Shown piece by piece: positions 10,690 to 21,690 of a stretch of DNA of 64,000 nt (the first letter of the stretch is position 1; each line of letters begins with the position of its first letter). The DNA lies in the NCBI GenBank assembly GCA_034509735.1, contig JACGWO010000005.1, positions 23,492,383 to 23,556,382 of the forward strand, written 5' to 3'. Both the position numbers and the translations under genes were made by a program. Origin of the DNA: Sesamum alatum (lineage: Eukaryota; Streptophyta; Magnoliopsida; Lamiales; Pedaliaceae). The notes under the pieces were generated by a model. The model was not told the origin of the DNA. It saw only the letters and a list, made by a program, of their open reading frames with translations, and did no database searches.

Positions 10690-12895
10690 ATTATAAGTGT
10701 TGAGGCGAGTTTTGAACAATACCAATATAAAAAAGTATATGACTTCTAACTATAAGTGGACATACATTCTACAATGTTTAATTTTTGTTTGTTTTTGTTC
10801 TACATGTTCAGTAGGTCGTTGTGGTGGTGGACCGTTTTCCATCAGATTATATATCTCCGTTATGATGCAGAAGAAGAATGATGTGGAGGTTTTACTTCAT
10901 TGTTCAATCGATCATCCTGTATGTATGATGTGGTATTCTATACGAGTCGAAGTAGATATTTCGCCGAAGGTTTGTTTTGCTAACGTAATTCACCTTTTGT
11001 GGTGAGGCATTTCTCATCCTGGTGAAAGCCCATTCTGACGACATTCAGTGGATGTTCATTTGTTCGGTGTACTGGGGTTTGATTGTGTAATGCACACGAA
11101 GAATGACATACACATTCTATAGCTTTTAAATTTTTTGTTTATTTGTTTGTTCAACGATTTTGTGGTATCAGATTATGTATATCAGGTATGCGACAAAAGA
11201 GGAAGGAGGCGGAGGTTTTACTGTGCTCTTCGGCCGATTATTGTGTGTTTATCACTTTGGTATTCTACATGAGCCGAAGTAGATATTTCGTCGAAGGCTA
11301 TTGGAACTATACTCACAGTGGTGTTCTATATGAGCCAAAGTAGATATTTTGTTGAAGGTTATGGCAAGTATACTTGATCGTAGTGCTTCAGCCTTGGATT
11401 GGAGTGTGTTTATGAGAGTACCCTATCCACAAAGGGGCATGCCTCGACAAACAAACAAGAACGGCCTAAACATCATAAGAATGAAGTTCAATTTTTTTTC
11501 TGTTAATTTTTTGAGAGTATTGTTGTTATGTTTTGTAATTTAGTGTCCCATATGTTGGTGTTTGATGTTCGTTTGTTTGGTGTGTTGTGGTTCGGTTGTG
11601 CAATGCAAAGTAAGAATAGCATACATGTTCTACAATGTTTAATATTTTGGTATATTTGTTTGCTATACGATATTGTGGTATTAGATTGTGTATCTTTTGT
11701 ATGTTGGTGAAGAGAAAAGACGTGGAGGTTTTACGGTGCTCTTCAGTCGATTATCGTGTATTGGAGTTCGGTTGTGTGTTACAAAATCTACCGATAGTGG
11801 ACGCACGAGTTGTCAGTATTCCATTTTCATTCATACAAACGAATTATACCACACTGGTTGTCTATATATTTGATGGAAAAACATAAGCGATGAGGAAAAA
11901 AAAAAAAAAGGAGACAGTGTTACAAAAGTATAGATTCGTTGACAACCGATGGGAGAAAAAAGTGGCGATGGTGGTACAAAAATTTGAATTCATTGACAAC
12001 CAAAAGTGCGAAATGCACGAGATACCTGTGCTCAAACCTCATCCGTACAAGCCTATTAAACCACATCAGTTGTCTATACATCGTTGTGGTGTTCTTTGTG
12101 GGCTGAAGTAGATATTTTGTTGAAGGTTGTTGCTTTAGTACGAAGTAGATACCGTAATATCTAATGCACCATTTTATTGAATGTATGCTTTCAATAAAAT
12201 ATTTGTGTCTTTGTGTAGCGAAGTTAGGTTGTGTGTTGAAGAATCTTGACAGCTGACATTGCATGGCACGCACAACTCGCTGGTGTTCCATTCTTGTTTG
12301 TGTAGGGGAATTAAACTGCACCGGTTGTCTATACATTTGATGGATAGCAGAAACGATGCGGGAAAAAAGTGGACACTGGTACAAAATATGGATTTGTTCG
12401 CAAAAACCTTATTTTTGTACGCGTGCTAGTTGCTCTACATTTATTGCTTTTTTAAGTTCGTTATACCGTGATATCTAATTCACAATTTTCTTGAATGTAC
12501 CCTTTCAACAAAATATTTAAGTCTTTGGCGCACCAGAATGAGCTGTGTGTTGCGAAAAATTCACATCCAATAATCTGTGGAACACACGTCGCCAGTGTTC
12601 TATTCTCGCTTGTGCAAGCGAATTAAACCATACTGGTTGTGTATACATTTGATGGAAAATAGAAGCAATGTGAAAAAAATTGAAGACAGTGGTACAAAAA
12701 TATAAATTGGTTGACAATCGATGATATAGAAACACACAAGCCATTCATGCTCCATCCTCATTTATGCAGGTGTATTGAACCGCACCGGTTGTCTTTGCAA
12801 TTGATGGTGCTCTTGTTAATCATTGCACCGAACAATTGGTTCATTCTGGTTGCAATAGGAATATTCTGCAACAATTGTGAAAGACTAATATTTTA
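10690..12895. repeat. Array of diverged modular tandem repeats of unknown origin
   Basis: At least two module types recur. Module 1 (starting near 10750, 11105, 11615) has ACATACATTCTACAATG-like, a pyrimidine-rich part, GGTATCAGATTATGTAT-like, GTGGAGGTTTTAC, and GAAGTAGATATTTCG(C/T)CGAAGG. Module 2 (near 11780, 12230, 12565, partly 12010 and 12740) has TCTATACATTTGATGG preceded by AATTAAAC(C/T). One full unit spans ACCGTAATATCTAATGC (12150) to ACCGTGATATCTAATTC (12465), about 315 bp. Copies are heavily mutated. The open frames are short and do not resemble a known protein. Confidence 0.65.
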
Positions 12896-14067
12896 ATTTT
12901 ATATATGTTATTGATTGTTCTGCGTGTTTTTAGTTTTTTCGTTTTCCGGGTCTAGTTTATTAACGTTGAAATTATAATTTCCTAAAGTGATAGTGTAGGA
13001 TTAGTCCTTAGACTTGAGGCACTATTGTGGTTTTAGATTAGGTTCCTTGTGCTTTGATTTGTCTCCCGGTCATCAAGGCGATAAAGAAGGGGATATTTTG
13101 GTGCAAATGGCACATCAAGGATATATCAACCTGGATGAGTAGAACTGTAGAAAATCTTTGTGCTCTTTACTGTTTCTTAATTAACAAGTCCTTGGTCAAT
13201 GGGATACGGCGTAAGGTTTTCTAGGTCAACCATCTTAATAAAGAAAACAAATGAAGTGATGTATAATTAATTGAGTCAACAAGGTTTCGACTAACAATCC
13301 ATGTCTTCAACTCAATTGGGAGACAATTAATGAAAGGACCTTATTTGCATTGCACTCATTGTCTAAACGTTGACCACCTTCACCTAGAGATAAGTTTTCA
13401 TGGGGTGTTGCTAGATGCCAACCATGATTAATGAGTTTTTGGAATTAAGGGATTGATTCCAAAACTATTTAATTAATATGATTAATTAAATTTGATAAGT
13501 TATAATAGTTGTGAGTCCATAACTATCACAAGGGTGAACTTAAGGGGTCACACATTTACTTGGAGAAGCTCATCTTCTAGATCTCTATTGATTCAAGGGT
13601 TGAATTAAATGGTTTAGAAAATTAATTAACTAAAGTAGTTAAGTATTTTTTAGCTCAATTAAATTGATAAGATTAAATTAATTATGTAGAGATATTTAAT
13701 TGGATTAAATTGATTTGATGAGAAAAGCTCAAAAAGAAAAATAAACTAAAATCAAATTGATATGATCAATTAAATTGGTCATTAGTTAAATTTTTGTGAG
13801 ACGTAAATTAATTGATGGATTTTGGAATCCTTTAGAAGAATTAAATTGGATTTGATTTTTTCATGGATCAATTCCTATGTATTTTTCTTGTAGGACAAGA
13901 ATTATTTTGCAGTTAAAATTAGCAAGAAAAAGGTTGGGGAGTTATGGTGGAAAAAAATACTTAATGGTTAAAGGAAGGAGTTTGAATTAAAGTAGGACTC
14001 CAATTCAAACTCCACCACACAGTTAGCCCTTAATGATGAAGGAATCCACTCCTATTGAAGGGTGGAG

Positions 14068-14399
14068 TGGTTCAGTTCAGATTAACCAAATAACCGCTGA
14101 AGAAATAGAGAAGAGAAACAGTTTGAACAGAGAAGGAAAGGAGAGTTGAGAAATCGTACTTGTAGTGCTACTTCCAAAATCTGCTTAAGAGGAGTGGTTT
14201 TCGGATATTTATGCTTGCTAGAGAGCCCCTTTGACCCTTCTCTCTCCTCCCAGCAACTAGAATAAAACACGACTCTTTAATCTTGGCACTTTATAGCAAC
14301 TCTTATTTCTGTACTAATCGTATCAACAACTCTTCTCGTCATTTTATTCTTCCACTAGCAACTCTTTATTTCCTTAATATTGGTCTGTGGTAGTTATGA
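14068..14399 (-). repeat. 3' LTR of the gypsy chromovirus
   Basis: Matches the 18.15-18.50 kb copy along its length: GTTGAGAAATCGTACTTG, GCTACTTCCAAAATCTGCTT, CACTTTATAGCAACTCTTAT, and GTGGTAGTTATGA at the inner end. The two copies differ at many positions and by small indels, so the insertion is old. Confidence 0.8.
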
Positions 14400-14403
14400 A
14401 AAG

Positions 14404-14423
14404 CCCCCCCCCCCCCCCCCTCC
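14404..14423 (-). other. Polypurine tract of the gypsy element (17-C homopolymer on the plus strand)
   Basis: Seventeen consecutive C residues (14404-14420) followed by TCCC, directly inside the 3' LTR. On the coding strand this is a purine run of the form AGGGA(G)n at the expected polypurine-tract position. The homopolymer may have expanded by slippage, and its length could be a sequencing artefact. Confidence 0.6.
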
Positions 14424-14429
14424 CTTTAA

Positions 14430-17380
14430 CCGGCTTGCCCTCAAGCCGCAAGTTGTGGAAATTGTTTAGTGAAAATGTCCCAATCCTTCCAAGTAGCCTC
14501 CTCAACTGGTAGATGAGCCCACTGAACTAATATTTGAGGAATAGCAATGTTATTTCGCTTGATCATTCTCCTACTCACGAATCCATCTGGTTCCAATAAA
14601 GCTTCCTATCGTCATCCATAGGTGGAAGGATAGGAGTCACCAAATCAAGGCTACCAACTTTTTTCTTCAGTAACGACACATGAAATATCGGGTGAATTTT
14701 GGCTCCAGTAGGGAGCGCCAGCTTGTAGGCAACTTCTCCGACCCTCTCTAGAACTTCAAAGGGTCCGCAATATTTGGGGCTCAGCTTCCAAAACTTATGC
14801 TTGTGGAGAATATTCTGCCTATATGGCTTAAGTTTTAAGTACACCCAATATCTTTTTTTGAAAAACCCCTCACTTCTGTGCCTATCAGCATGTTGTTTCA
14901 TTCGATTCCGTGCTAAAACCAATAGTTCCTTAAGTTCCTGCACCATTTTTTGTCTATCGTGTAGCATTTCCTCCACTCCAATCACCTGCATCGACACCAG
15001 GGGACCTAATCCCAACTAAACAGAAGTATAGCCATAGGTGCTTCAAATGGGGTTCTCTCAATAGTTGTGTGATAATTTGTATTATACCACCATTCAGCCA
15101 TCACCAACCATTTAGACCAATGTTTTGGGTTTTGGCTACACACGCATCGAAGGTAGTTCTCTAAGCACTGATTCACTCTTTCCATTTGGCTGTCCGTTTG
15201 AGGATGATAGGTTGTGCTTAGTTGATGGCTAACCCCCAAGGCTTTAAAAAATTCACTCCAAAACTCACTAACGAACACCTATCTTTATCGGTGGTGATAG
15301 TCGTTGGTAAACCATGCAATTTGTATACCTGGTCTAAGAACAACTATGCTATCGTAGAAGTTGTAAAGGGGTGGGCTAATGAAAAGAAGTGAGCATATTT
15401 GGTAAATCTATCCACCACCACCCAATTAGTATCCTTCCCAACTGACATCGATAGTTTCTTTATGAAATCCATCGTGAGATATGCTCATGATTAGTCAGGA
15501 ACAGAAAAGGGCTGTAGCAATCCCGGACTTCTGACATGCTCACCTTTGCACTATTGACATACTTCACAGCTGGAAACAATTTTCAGTACAACTTGCTTCA
15601 TTCAGAGCCACTTAAAGAATGTTCTTATTCGTTGGAATGTACCTTGGACCCCTGAGTGACTCCCTAATGACGTGGCATGCATTGCATTCATCACCTGCCC
15701 CCTTAAATCACTTCTAGTCCCCACGTATAATTTGCCTCTAAATCTTAAGTAACCTCCGTTGTAACTGTACTTAAAAACATCGTATGGGGCTATTACGCAA
15801 TGAGCAATGATCCCTTGAGTTAGAGGGTCGTTTTCATAAGAATTTTGTAACTCAATTACCCAACTGGGTTGGACCAGCATTACCGCACTACATTGTAAAT
15901 TTAGATGGTCCCGCCTTGGAAGGGCATCCGCCACTGAGTTTTCTTGCCCCTTCTTATACTTAGTCCTGTAAGTATATCCCAATAACTTTGTGAGATACTT
16001 TTGCTGGAGTGGGTTAGAAATTTTTGCTCCAGCAAAAATTTCAGACTTTATTGATCTATCCTAATCACAAACTCCCTACTCAACAAGTAAGGCCTCCATT
16101 ATCCACTGCCAACAAGATAGCAAGAAATTCCTTCTCGTAGATGGATAATCCCAATTTCTTAAGTCCTAGAGCCTTACTTGGGTTTTCCAAATGATGTCTT
16201 TCCTGCATAAGTACAGCCTCCAAGCCATAGTAACTTGCATTAGTTTCCACCATAAATATTTGTTGAAAGTCGGGCAATTGAAGAACTAGAGCGGTCGTCA
16301 TGGCGAGTCTGAGTTGTTGGAAGGCTTTTTCTGCAATCTCTCCCCATTTAAACTGACCTTTCTTTAGCAACTGAGTCAACGGCTTGGCATTACTCCATAG
16401 TTGCTCACGAACTTCCTATAATACCCATTTAGGCCTAAGAACCCCCTTAGAGCTTTAACATTCTTAGGTGTCGACCATTTGACCATATTTTGGACCTTCT
16501 GTGGATCCATCTCTACCCCTCCGTTGCATATAATGCGGCCTAATTATTGAACTCTATCAATCCCAAACTCACATTTTGATCTCTTTGCAAATAAGGAATG
16601 TTGCTGCAAAATATCTAGCACTTCTTGTAAATGTATGATGTGTGTTGGCATGTCCACACTATAAATGAGCATGTCATCAAAAAATATGAATACGGTCTTT
16701 CTTAGTAGCTTTCTGAACACATCATTCATTAGAGTCTAGAAGATAGCAGGGGCATTAGCGAGCCCAAATGGCATCAGCTTAAACTCATATAGCCCAGACA
16801 TTGTAACAAAGGCAGTTTTTTGAACATCCTGAGGGCTCACTTTCATATGATGATAACCGGATCTCAAGTCTATCTTTGAGAACACACGTGATTTCCCCAA
16901 CTCATCCAACAAATCAACAATGAGTGGAATGGGGTAGCTATCCTTAATAGTCAATGAGTTCAACCTTCTGTAATCTACACAAAATTGCGAACTTCCATCC
17001 TTTTTCTTAACAAGAAGCACAAGTAATGAAAATGAACTTGTGCTTGGTTGAATGATCCTAGCAGATAACATTTCCTCCACTAGTTTCTAAATTTCATGCC
17101 TCTGTACATATGAATATCTGTAAGGGATCTCTTTAAATGGTCCAATCAAAGGTTTAAGCACTATTTTGTGGTCCTGACTCCTCACATGAGGCAACCCTTT
17201 AGGCTTCTTGAAAAGAGTGGTGTATTGCTGCAATAATTCTGCCAATTCTGGCGCTACACATTGCTGCTCTTTTTCCTCTATGCCAGAGATCATACAAAGG
17301 CATCCAAACATTCTTTTTCGTCCCTTCTCTAGTAGTTTTTTCACTTGGTCTCCCATAATAATTTTTAGGGTAACTCCCGC
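14430..17380 (-). pseudogene. Gypsy pol remnants: RT, RNase H, integrase, chromodomain-like C-terminus
   Basis: Reading down the minus strand: RT at 17080-16736 with VDYRRLNSLTIKDSYPIP, FSKIDLRSGYH and MPFGLANAP, continuing at 16729-16544 with the catalytic FFDD and CEFG. RNase H at 16379-16080. RNase H end and integrase zinc-binding part at 15982-15602, with NSVADALPRRDHLN and HSGVQGTFQRI. Integrase core at 15278-15006, with STTYHPQTDSQMERVN. GPY/F-type region at 15015-14575, with GPFEVLERVG and HPIFHVSLLK. The tail at 14560-14440 reads QILVQWAHLPVEEATW, the signature of a chromovirus chromodomain region. Each block is cut from the next by frameshifts or stops, so this is a pseudogene. Confidence 0.9.
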
Positions 17381-17399
17381 TTGAATTCCCTTCAGACTT

Positions 17400-18140
17400 A
17401 TCGGTTGCCCTTATTGTATCAACGTTATGTCTCGGTTGGCAGAATCAAAGGTAGCATGTCCCCACTTAGTTAGCAAATCCACGCCAACAACCATATCTCA
17501 ACACCTTGAGTTGCATTCTATTTTACTTCCATTATCTATGGTAACAAGTAAAGGATGAGTGCATTCAACAACACAACCAACCTTCTTAGCAGTAATAGGA
17601 TCATTACCATTTCGACAACGCGGTTCCAACTCATGTTCTCTCTTTCTTCCACATAGTCCAGATACCAATAGTCAGCCTTTTCCTCCATATACATAGATGC
17701 TATAACAATTTGTTTCGTAATCCGACATCAGATTCACCATGAAATACTTTTGGCATTTACGGATCCAACTCCTAGGATTTTCACCATTGAACTTAGGAAA
17801 TTCTAGCCAGGATTCCTACTGTTTGATCCACTTTCTACATCACTTCCCCTCAGGTTAGGAGAATGCGTTGTTGTCGCATTCTCTGGTCGTCGTCTAGATG
17901 TAAGTAGAGGAAACGCAGTATAGGATCCTTACCTTTATCATGTGCTTGCAGCTTCGATAGCCCTTCTAGCTTCTTACAGACTTCCTCCAGTTTAAGCATC
18001 ACACCGCTAAACTCCTGCTTAAACTCGCTGCGAGGTCTCGTCTCCATTTCCTGTTGAGTCGCAGCTACCTTCGCTACTTGCTGTTTAAATTTATCAATAT
18101 GAGAACTATTCTTTGTCATTGTGCGCACAAGAATGATAAC
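17400..18140 (-). pseudogene. Gypsy gag and protease remnants with internal deletion
   Basis: The gag N-terminus lies at 18140-17850 (a helical stretch with KFKQQVAKVAATQQEMETR). A short gag core follows near 17800-17700, reading FPKFNGENPRSWIRKCQKYF. Next, at 17600-17380, comes a protease-like segment with DMVVGVDLLTKWGHATFD. The central gag and zinc knuckle expected between these are missing, so a deletion of several hundred codons is likely. Confidence 0.7.
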
Positions 18141-18152
18141 TCTGATACAAAA

Positions 18153-18495
18153 TGTTATATTCAATTCAGATTAATGAAATAACCACCGAAGAAACAAAAA
18201 AGAGAAACAGATTGAAGAGAGAAGGAAATGAGAGTTGAGAAATCGTACTTGTTGTGCTACTTCCAAAATCTGCTTCAGATGAGTGAATTCCATATATTTA
18301 TACTTGCTAGAATGCCCCTTTGGCCCTTCTCTCTCCTCCCGGCAACTAGAATAAAAAACATGTCAGCAACTCTTTATTCTTGGCACTTTATAGCAACTCT
18401 TATTTCTGTACTAATCGTATTAGCGACTCTTCTCGTCGCTTTATTCTTCCACTGGCAACTTTATTTCCTTATTGTGTCTTGTGGTAGTTATGACA
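18153..18495 (-). repeat. 5' LTR of the gypsy chromovirus
   Basis: Starts TGTTAT and ends ATGACA on the plus strand, so the ends are TGTCAT...ATAACA in element orientation, with standard TG/CA termini. Directly inside it (18141-18152) the minus strand reads TTTTGTATCAGAGTT, a degenerate initiator-Met tRNA primer-binding site. Confidence 0.8.
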
Positions 18496-19434
18496 ATTCT
18501 CTACAAAAGAGTCAAAATTTTTCAGCATCAAGAAGTTTTTTTTCTTTAGAAAAAATCGGCCATGCCCATTTCTCCTCTTTCTTCTCTCAATTACTCTGCC
18601 TAGGGTTTTTACTTTTTCACAATAATTAGTCTTCCATCTTATTCTAATTGGATAGAATTGAAGATGGAATTCTACACCAAATATATATACAATTATATTG
18701 TGTTAGGCATTCCATATTTGAGAGATTTAGAAATTTGGGTTTCTTGATCTACTAGCATAAATTTAAACTCCGGTGGGCATCTAAGGTGTAGATACCGTTA
18801 GAGGAGCAATGTTTGGAGTTCTGTGAATCCGAGATAGTCGTGTTCATGGTGGGATAAACCTTTGAAACATTTCAATTACATTGACAACAGTCAGAGTGGG
18901 AAAAAGTATTAATTAGTTAAGCCCTCTCGCATATATTTTGTATCTCGTGCATGATTCCATTAAACGATTGGGCATAGATGTATGTATAATTGTTATGCAT
19001 GTTTTAATTATGAATTGATTTTTTAAATTTTTTGTTGCGCTTCCCTAGCCATATCGAAGCCAACACTCAAAGTATGCATCGCTAACAAGCATAGAAAATA
19101 TCTAGTTCCGAGCAACCATTGGACGTTCCAAAACATAGGTGCTTGGAACATAAAAGACAGAGTATGGAAGAAACTTCAAAAGTTGAAAGGTGGAGAATAT
19201 GTTACAGGAAAGTACGATGGTTTTGTTGAAATAAGTGATACATGCCATTCCAACATACATAATGAGCTATTTCCGGATTACAAACACACTGATGAAGGAA
19301 ATCAAGGGATGATCACGAATTTCTTATTCTTGGCACAAGAAGTCTTGTAGAAATATTTACTGGTTCGCAATAGGAAAAACTATGTGTGTGTGGAAGGAGG
19401 AAGGAGGACTTAGCTTCTAGAATATGAGGGCATT

Positions 19435-20531
19435 TGATGAGTGTCCAAATTACCATGATTTTAGAAGTGTTTTGACCATCTTTTGATATCGAATAACTCT
19501 TAAATCGTGTGAAATTTGGTGTTTGCAGCTAAAAAGGTATTTATGAAGAAAGGATTGAAGAAATGAAGCCAAACAAGTGAAAAACGCATACAAAATTCTG
19601 AAGAAAAAAAAAAATACCATGACAGACTTGCATTTTTCACTAGACGTGCTCACGTCTAGTGCAACAGACAAATCAACGAAATGTGGAGAAGATGGACGAA
19701 TTTTCTGCAGAAAAGTTTTGATTCACACATGGATGACTTTAAAAAGTTGGAATCTTCCTTTCTTGAGGAGTCTCAATAAGGTTAAGAGTTTCATTTAAAT
19801 AGGACTTAGAGTTATATTAGGAATCTACCTTTTTGGTATCTAGGTTTATTAGGAGATTAATTAGTATAAATATGTGATGTAATTGAAAACATCGAACATC
19901 ATATCTTATTCTCTCTGCATTTTATTTATGAATTCTCTCTTTCTTTTATGTGTTGTTTCATTAGCATATTAGGCTAGTTCTTTAATTTTCGGTTGAAGTT
20001 ATGGTGATTGCTTGATTCACGCATGTTGTGATCGGTTATGTTATGGGGAATGCACAATCTAGCCTAAATAAATTCTTGTAGGAATTTGTTGGTTAGAACT
20101 AGGCCTTTCTAATTGTTAATGTTGTTGATAGATTAAATCTTGAGGATGCTCCCAGGGTTGTTCATTGATTCGAGAATTAGCCAACGGACGCTCCTTGGCT
20201 AACGACACGGTAAGGAAGGGTGAGATCGTTAGGTCGTATCAATGGCCATAACTACTTTGTCTATTTTGTACGATTGTCATGTTTGCATCTATGATCAACC
20301 GCGGAATCAAGTATGAACCTATCTTCAACTAGAAATCTCTTCTCATATTTTATTCACTCTTAGAATTTATCTCATAGTTAATTAGTATCTTTCAACCAAA
20401 AATACCCCCCTCGTTTATTTTGCTTTTACTTGAAGGAATCAATTTAGAACCAATCTATGTGGATTCGACCCTACTATTGCTTCTATAAGTCTTTGTGTAG
20501 GAATTATTTTTGGTGGATTTGACACTCATCA
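19435..20531 (+). repeat. 5' LTR of the Athila-like element
   Basis: A 1097-bp LTR beginning TGATGAGTGTC and ending GACACTCATCA, so the extreme 11 bases are perfect inverted repeats. It lacks about 225 bp that the 3' LTR has after CATATTGTGA (24809-25030); here ATGTTGTGA joins TCGGTTATGTTATGG directly. Confidence 0.9.
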
Positions 20532-20532
20532 A

Positions 20533-20560
20533 ATTTTGGCGCCGTTGTCGGGGATTGGTG
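20533..20560 (+). other. Primer-binding site (tRNA-Asp type)
   Basis: TTTTGGCGCCGTTGTCGGGG follows the LTR end by one or two bases, as expected for minus-strand priming in Athila/Tat gypsy elements. Confidence 0.85.
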
Positions 20561-20598
20561 TCCTTGAGTTAATTTCTTCTTAGTTACATGAGGTAAAC

Positions 20599-21463
20599 AT
20601 GATTTCCTTCAATGTTCGGCTAGACAAACTTACATCCCTTATCAAAAGATTTGTTGCAAGAAATTCCCAACGAGTGAAGGCTTGTGGAATCTGCAATTCC
20701 ATTGGTCATTCCACTGATCTGTGCCCTACGCTCCAAGACACCAAACACGTTGATGCCATAGGAAGATTCTTGGAACCATTATAAAGGAGATATGATCCCT
20801 ATTTCAACACATACAAACCCAGATGGAGAGATCATCCGAATCATAGTTATGGCACCCAACCTCAAAATTTGGAGACTTACACTCACACAAGCATCCAAAA
20901 TTTGGAGGTCCAAATGAGTCAATTGGCGTCGTTGGTCAATCAGTTGGAATCCCAAGGTAAGTTACCCTCTCAAGCCATGGTTAATCCTAAACAAAATATT
21001 AGTGCTACTGTCTTGCGTAGTGAAAAAGATTTGCAGCACATCAAGGATGAAAATAGCACTAAGCGTGGGCATGAAGAATAGGGTAGAACAGAGCATAAAT
21101 TCGAGATGCCCCAAAAACAAGCCGACGAGCCCAACCTAATGAACGAGGAGCATCCCAAGGTGTGGGTGATCAAACCTCCTTTCTTGGAAAGATTTGCCAA
21201 GTCCTAGAAAGAAGAAGAGGATAAGGAAATCCTTGAAACCTTTCGCAAAGTAGAGGTAAACATTCCCTTGCTCGACGCAATCAAACGAATACCTCGCTAT
21301 GAAAAGTTTCTCAAGGAGTTGTGCGCCAACAAATACAAATTAAAAGGTAATGAAAGGGTAAGTATGGGAGAATGTGTATCCTCTATTTTCAAAGAAAACC
21401 ACCTCCTAAATGTAAAGATTCAGGTACATTTTCTATCCCTTGTAAAATTGGTAAGATTGGAAT
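20599..21463 (+). pseudogene. Athila-like gag C-terminal region
   Basis: One continuous frame broken by three stops (about 20782, 21079 and 21207). It contains the CCHC knuckle CGICNSIGHSTDLC, then YDPYFNTYKPRWRDHP, the heptad-like SIQNLEVQMSQLASLVNQLE and LESQGKLPSQ, all typical of Athila gag. Gag would package element RNA in a cytoplasmic particle. The N-terminal half of gag is missing, because the frame begins only about 70 bases after the primer site. Confidence 0.85.
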
Positions 21464-21690
21464 AGAAAAAACAATGTGTGATTTAGGTGCTTCCATCAAT
21501 GTTATGCCCCTTAATGTCTATGAATCTTTGCACGTTGGTCCCTTGAAAGAAACCAGAGTGGTTATTCAACTTGCGGATCGTTCGGTTGTGTACTCCTGAG
21601 GAGTTTTAGAGGATGTTCTTGTGCAAGTTAATGAATTGGTTTTTCCTGCTGATTTTATGTGCTTGATATGACGGAGGATAACTCCCCTCG
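21372..21690 (+). pseudogene. Athila-like aspartic protease fragment
   Basis: In another frame from gag, it reads PPKCKDSGTFSIPCKIG, then CDLGASINVMP and KETRVVIQLADRSVVY, a stop near 21597, and LEDVLVQVNELVFPADF after it. The catalytic D-L-G-A-S is the usual Athila variant of DTGA. The RT that should follow is gone. Confidence 0.85.

Larger units (their letters stand above)
14068..18495 (-). mobile_element. Degenerate Ty3/gypsy chromovirus, complete from LTR to LTR
   Basis: A 4.4 kb minus-strand retrotransposon with related LTRs at both ends, a primer-site remnant, gag and pol fragments in the order RT, RNase H, integrase, a chromodomain-like C-terminus and a polypurine tract. Much of gag and protease is missing and pol is broken by many frameshifts and stops, so it cannot make a polyprotein. 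I do not see a clear 5-bp target duplication (TGGAG left, ATTCT right). Confidence 0.85.
12906..19057 (+). mobile_element. Old LTR split by the gypsy insertion (pieces 12906-14067 and 18496-19057)
   Basis: The left piece shares landmarks, in the same spacing, with the LTR at 48.9-50.9 kb read on the minus strand: TTAGTCCTT.GACTTGAGG at 12.99 kb and GGGTCACACA about 555 bp later (566 bp in the other copy), followed by runs of AATTAAAT-type sequence. The two pieces together leave about 1.07 kb after the second landmark, against 0.96 kb in the other copy. I see no primer site after the right piece, so this may be a solo LTR. End points are approximate. Confidence 0.45.

Noticed and set aside
11920..12384. 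154-codon minus-strand frame in the repeat array
   Set aside because: It spans two copies of the repeat module, so its repeated MYRQ(P/L)..FN segments come from DNA repetition. No known protein features.
19061..19348. A clean 95-codon frame (KYLVPSNHWTFQNIGAWNIK...) that looked like a novel gene
   Set aside because: A neighbouring frame reads VIHAIPTYIMSYF and then runs into MCVWKEEGGL, which is LINE reverse-transcriptase order. The frame is a shifted shadow of that relic.
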